A stretch of 64,000 nt of DNA from NCBI GenBank assembly GCA_023055505.1, contig JALIRH010000023.1, positions 8,996,423-9,060,422 of the forward strand. Reading direction: 5' to 3'. Of the stretch, positions 61,469 to 64,000 are shown one piece after another (the first letter of the stretch is position 1; each line of letters starts with the position of its first letter). The notes under the pieces are model-generated. The model saw only the letters and a program-made list of their open reading frames with translations. It was not told the origin of the DNA and did not search any database. The position numbers were made by a program, and so were the translations under genes. The DNA is from Callipepla californica brunnescens. Lineage: Eukaryota > Chordata > Aves > Galliformes > Odontophoridae.

Positions 61469-62314
61469 TGGTGTAAGAGACTATTATTTTATCCCGTTGC
61501 CTCAGAGTTTGCTGATGAACGTGTCCAAACGTCTCCAAGCTGGTCCTGGACGAGGTTGTCAAATCCTTTGTCTAAGGGACAAGCAGATGGGCTTGTGCTG
61601 GGGCAACGAAAGGGAGATAAGCTGCTGCTCAGTGTCCGCTTAACACTTTTTTGTGCGGTACTCATCTCCGTGGGGAGACAGCCATCTCAGGAGACGCTTG
61701 CCTGGCACACTAGCACGGGATTTGTTACGTAGGCAAGAGAAATGGAGGATAAAAGAGAGATCGACTGCCATGAGACTGCTGGAGTTGTTTCTGTTGGTGT
61801 TGTTGGTGTGCGTTCTTCCATCGGAAGCCTCCTGAGCTGATTCCCTGCTGCTGAACTCCCTCCTGGGCCTGCTGCCTGAGACATGCTGCTTTCTCCTGGA
61901 CCTTGCTGCTCCATTGAGGTGTTCTGCCATCTGAACCCTCACGAGCTGATGGCTGTTTGCCGCTTCTCCAGTGCTGACCCAGTGCCGCTTCTCCAGGACA
62001 GCTGCTTGCTGCTCAAGGCTGCCCGTTGCTGCTGCTGTTCTCCCCGCTTCTTCCACCCCTGCTCTTTTGCCTCAGACCGTCGGAGCCGCTAGCAACCAGG
62101 CCGCCCCTCGGATCCCGGCTGGTGACTTTCCCGGCGCTGTGCAAGCCCTTGCTTCTTTCCTATCTTTCCTATTGCTCGCCTTCCCTTCCCCATCACCCTT
62201 ACTGGTAACAGTGTCCGCCTTCCCCTTCCCCATGTCCCTGGTCTCTACTGGTAATAAACTGGTCAGACCAACATTTAAACCGTTTGTCTCCCTCCTTTAT
62301 ATTGGAGCGTGACA
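61469..62314 (+). mobile_element. Solo LTR of an avian endogenous retrovirus (~846 bp)
   Basis: Comparison with copy A places the insertion exactly. Copy A reads CTGGAGGGAAAGCATGGG; here CTGGAGGG is followed by TGGTGTAAGAGAC... and the insertion ends ...GGAGCGTGACA before GACGGAAAGCACGGG. The ends are TG...CA and the flanking 5-bp target copies are GAGGG and GACGG (one mismatch). Inside are a possible promoter word, GGATAAAAGAGAG, at about 61743-61755, and a polyadenylation signal, AATAAA, at about 62252, followed by a short U5-like end. No retroviral genes remain, as expected after LTR-LTR recombination. The family was not identified. Confidence 0.8.
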
Positions 62315-62481
62315 GACGGAAAGCACGGGAGGAAGGGAAGCAGAATTATCTGCTCAAACATAAGAATGAAGTGTTATTTTTTTCTATACTTTTACCTTTA
62401 CTTTTAGTTTCAGCAGGCTTGAAAATATCAATATAGGAATTGCTGTTTCATCTGTTTCAGTGCTTAACAGATTACAGCAAA

Positions 62482-63050
62482 CAAACAAACCCTTCCATTT
62501 GAATACTTCTACACTTCCTCCTGCACTGAACAACTCACATTTAAATGACTGGAAGTACTATTCCAGAACTTCTCCAAAAAACATATAGCAAAAGATGACG
62601 ATCACACAGAAAGGGATATCAACTAACAAATATGTAACTTTTAACATTTAAGGTTTTATCGGGGGCAAAGTTTTTAGCGTATCTCTTTTCTATGCTCTAA
62701 GTAGTGTGAGGAGATGACCTCAGAACAGTCAACTTGTATTCATGTGGGAGGAACTGGATCGTTTGTACCAGCCCCTGATGGGTATTTGGTCCACAGGGAC
62801 ACTAGAGCTAGTGTGAGCTAAGACTTTGCAGCACTCATGCGGCGGTCATCTGAGCTTTAGCACCAGCTTTACTGTATTGCGCAACAACTTGCTAACACAC
62901 TTAGGTACAGTGCACCCACGTCTCCTCCAGATACATTTATTTGTGTGCATAAGATGAATACCAGCAATGAGGAGGGAAATTGTCAGCTTTAAACACTTCA
63001 GATTGGCGTGATATGAAGCAAAACTGTTCAGATGGGGAATAAGAAGTTTC
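62482..63050. other. 569-bp block present only in flanking copy B
   Basis: Copy A joins ACAGCAAAT directly to AATCAGATGT, whereas copy B has 569 bp between the same landmarks. It starts with (ACAA)n-like ACAAACAAAC and ends TAAGAAGTTTC. No transposon ends or target duplication were seen, so it may be either original sequence deleted from A or an insertion in B. No coding region or repeat family recognised. Confidence 0.8.
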
Positions 63051-63756
63051 ATCAGATGTATAGCTTGTACATGAGTGATAAGTTGAGTGATGCATCATGT
63101 TTAATACTTTTCTTCATTTATTCTAAAGTGAGGGCTTCTGGTTTTTTTTTTGTTGTTTTTTTTTTTTGTTTGTTTGTTTGTTTTCGCACGAAATGCTCCT
63201 TTTATCCTACATTTCCTGTGCAACAATTGAAGTGAAGACATTTTTACAGAGTGGGAACTGTTTTTTTCAGAATTTCTTATTACATCTTCATGTCTACGGT
63301 GGCCTGGCCTACCAGCTGCAGTTTGCAAGATTTTAACAGAAACAACCTTGTATGTTGTTGCTTCTTACAATGCTTCAGTCGTAGTTTTTAATGGGGTTAA
63401 TATTCTATGCCAGTGACTTGAGAACCAAAGCACTGATATGTATGTGTACGTGTTTCCATATGTACATTTCTAAGATACATAATATGCATTTCAATTAAAG
63501 AACTGTAAAAGACAAAGGAATTTCCCTTGGAAGTACCTTGAAGAGTTTCAAATTCCATACGTGAGATACTGGTGCTCAAAGCTCTGTTTACCCATAAAAA
63601 TGAGCATTGCTTTCTTACTCCTAAAAGATGAAAATAGGTTGTTTGGGAGATACTTTATGCAAAGTCAAGACTCAAAGATTCAGGTATCAGCTAGACAAGA
63701 TGGAAGTTCACGTTCTCTTCATCTCTGTATGCTTCGATGCGTGTGAAAAATCTTTT

Positions 63757-63970
63757 GGTTTATTTTCCCCGCTCCGGGCTTTTTTTACCTTAGAATTCTT
63801 CCAGGAAATCAGTAGTGTGAGTTTCAAGGAGAGAGACATACAACAACCCTTTTTTTGTTTAATTTCTGCACTGTTCCAAGTAGATTACCTTATTCATATA
63901 TATATCAGAAGACGAATTAGAATTCTTAAAAGCGTGGGTGATCGAACCAGGTAAAATTTTCGTCATGAAT
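63757..63970. other. ~210-bp block present only in flanking copy B
   Basis: Copy A reads AATCTTTTGTTTGGTGTGCAC; in copy B, AATCTTTTG is followed by about 210 bp (TTCCCCGCTCCGGGC ... GTCATGAATGTTTC) before TGTGCACATTTT. A GTTT at each side could be target duplication or coincidence. An open frame crosses it (63628-63954) but shows no domain. Confidence 0.7.
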
Positions 63971-64000
63971 GTTTCATGTGCACATTTTCCAACACAAGCA

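Larger units (their letters stand above)
61096..64000. repeat. Flanking direct repeat, copy B (start of the next tandem unit)
   Basis: Same orientation and order as 55264-56531, with matches continuing to the last window base (GCACATTTTCCAACACAAGC at 63980 against GCACATTTTCCTACGCAAGC near 56511). Three blocks are present only here: the solo LTR (61469-62314), 62482-63050 and about 63757-63970. Without these, the length agrees with copy A. If the unit is tandem, the corresponding RING gene would start about 1.8 kb after the window end. Confidence 0.92.

Noticed and set aside
1..64000. CRISPR-like arrays, tRNA or rRNA genes
   Set aside because: None seen: the regular repeats are microsatellites or dispersed CR1/mariner copies, and no cloverleaf with A and B boxes was recognised by eye.

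Overview
The window looks like a gene-poor, AT-rich stretch of a bird macrochromosome, most likely from a galliform such as chicken. The evidence is the density of CR1 LINE fragments on both strands (many ending in the ATTCTATGATTCT-type tail), two deleted copies of a Galluhop-like mariner element, avian-type LTR fragments, and one intronless-CDS RING-finger gene of a Topors-like avian type. No tRNA, rRNA, CRISPR or bacterial-style operon was seen.

Layout. Positions 1-5880 are unique AT-rich sequence with simple repeats. A CR1 3' end (5885-6080) is followed by a striking ~1.28 kb pentanucleotide tract (GGGAA with GGTTT variants, 6551-7833). From 7.8 to 55.2 kb the sequence is non-coding: CR1 pieces at about 9.1, 10.3, 11.75, 13.4, 16.1, 19.3, 25.1, 26.1, 28.9, 33.4, 41.7, 42.2, 47.3 and 54.8 kb; two mariner derivatives (34.3 and 40.6 kb); several LTR-like fragments; and blocks of more complex sequence that may be conserved regulatory elements (about 21.9-23.0 kb and 32.5-32.8 kb, the latter with an RFX-type X-box). 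Two short stretches with good splice signals (8877-8908 and 30368-30457) could be exons of a large unseen host gene, but this is weakly supported.

The right end (55.26-64.0 kb) is the interesting part. A GC-rich, CpG-rich RING gene (CDS 58349-59389, 346 aa) has a non-coding first exon, a 169-nt 5' UTR intron and a canonical polyadenylation region. Its promoter/first-exon block occurs twice (56877-57232 and 57795-58140), separated by a CR1 fragment, and each copy keeps a GAG/GTGAGT splice donor and a cluster of CRE/ATF-like TGACRTCA sites. The gene lies between two direct copies of one flanking sequence (55264 to at least 56531, and 61096 to the window end) about 5.83 kb apart. The simplest reading is a tandem array whose unit carries the RING gene; the window would hold one complete unit and the start of the next, so a second copy is predicted just beyond the right edge. 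The second flank also holds an ~846-bp solo LTR and two blocks absent from the first, showing divergence after duplication.

Limits: everything was read by eye. Family names rest on motif recognition, repeat boundaries are good to roughly 10-30 bp, and identities were not computed.
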